NCBI RefSeq assembly: GCF_014698735.1
Contig: NZ_JACJTQ010000044.1
Coordinates: forward strand, 1 to 42,751
Origin: Anabaena catenula FACHB-362
GTDB lineage: Bacteria; Cyanobacteriota; Cyanobacteriia; Cyanobacteriales; Nostocaceae
Reading direction: 5' to 3'
DNA: 42,751 nucleotides
This document shows, one piece after another, positions 42,558 through 42,751 of this stretch. A program made the position numbers and the translations under genes. Numbering within the stretch: position 1 is the first letter of the stretch; each line of letters begins with the position of its first letter. The notes beneath the pieces were generated by a model that worked only from the letters and a program-made list of their open reading frames with translations, made no database searches and was not told the origin of the DNA.

Positions 42558-42736
42558 ACGCAGTTTTACCCAATACAACCAGTAATAAATGCGCTAGGCG
42601 CAATCAGGTTTGATACTGGGCTGTATCCAATAAAGCCTCAAATCAGCCTGTAGCAAATCATTCGTTTAGTTGCATAACCGAGAATGCGCTATCGCGCTAA
42701 TACCGTGAAAAACATTGATTACCCAAGGAAAATAAT

Positions 42737-42751
42737 ATGACTCAGCAATAC
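42737..42751 (+). CDS. Start of a gene running off the right edge
   Basis: AAGGAA is followed six bases later by ATG ACT CAG CAA TAC. Only MTQQY is visible. The ribosome binding site and its position after a terminator make a new transcription unit plausible. Bases 42558-42736 hold no gene; a GCGCTA-type short repeat recurs there (near 42590 and 42690). Confidence 0.4.

Overview
The window looks like part of a large conjugative plasmid (or plasmid-like integrated element) of a filamentous, heterocyst-forming type cyanobacterium (Nostoc/Anabaena relatives). The evidence is at least fourteen copies of the cyanobacterial HIP1 palindrome GCGATCGC, a PetF-type ferredoxin, a COP23-family protein, a cyanobacterial-style delta-prime subunit, A+T-rich DNA, and many miniature inverted-repeat elements and small dispersed repeats between genes. 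There is no rRNA, tRNA, CRISPR array or recognisable transposase.

Region 1 (1-17015, all +) is a type IV secretion/conjugation locus in near VirB order: VirB2-like prepilin, VirB3-like protein, VirB4 ATPase, VirB5-like secreted coiled-coil protein, VirB6-like polytopic protein, VirB8-like, VirB10-like and a possible VirB9-like protein. These are followed by an unknown anchored 428-aa protein, a VirD4/TraG coupling ATPase and an unknown acidic 761-aa protein. No VirB11 ATPase and no relaxase are seen.

Region 2 (17307-22927) is cargo: a membrane-anchored Ser/Thr kinase, a small secreted protein, and a minus-strand operon of a COP23 protein, a trypsin-like protease, and a second trypsin-like protease fused to a seven-repeat WD40 propeller.

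Region 3 (23212-28062, +) is a tightly packed PRTRC operon led by a primase-polymerase. It encodes what looks like a complete ubiquitin-like conjugation set: a ubiquitin-like protein (PRTRC C), an E2-like protein (B) with an NGSIC active-site motif, a JAMM-type peptidase-like protein (A), a ThiF/E1-like enzyme, plus proteins E and F.

Region 4 (28529-35035 and 39319-42513, +) holds a mobile replisome: DnaN clamp with an extra 91-residue tail, a short DnaX, a compact exo+ family-B DNA polymerase, HolA (delta) and HolB (delta prime), and a repeat protein with a SAP/Rho-N-like end. Between the two halves lies a minus-strand block: ferredoxin, CHAT-protease giant and a small hydrophobic protein, possibly a defence or cell-death module.

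The most striking link is that PolB ends in QLSLF, PRTRC protein E ends in QLTLF and the 761-aa protein ends in QLSL. The first two match the beta-clamp-binding pentapeptide, and the third is a four-residue partial match. My inference is that the plasmid's own clamp is a hub joining its polymerase, its PRTRC ubiquitin-like system and possibly the transfer apparatus.
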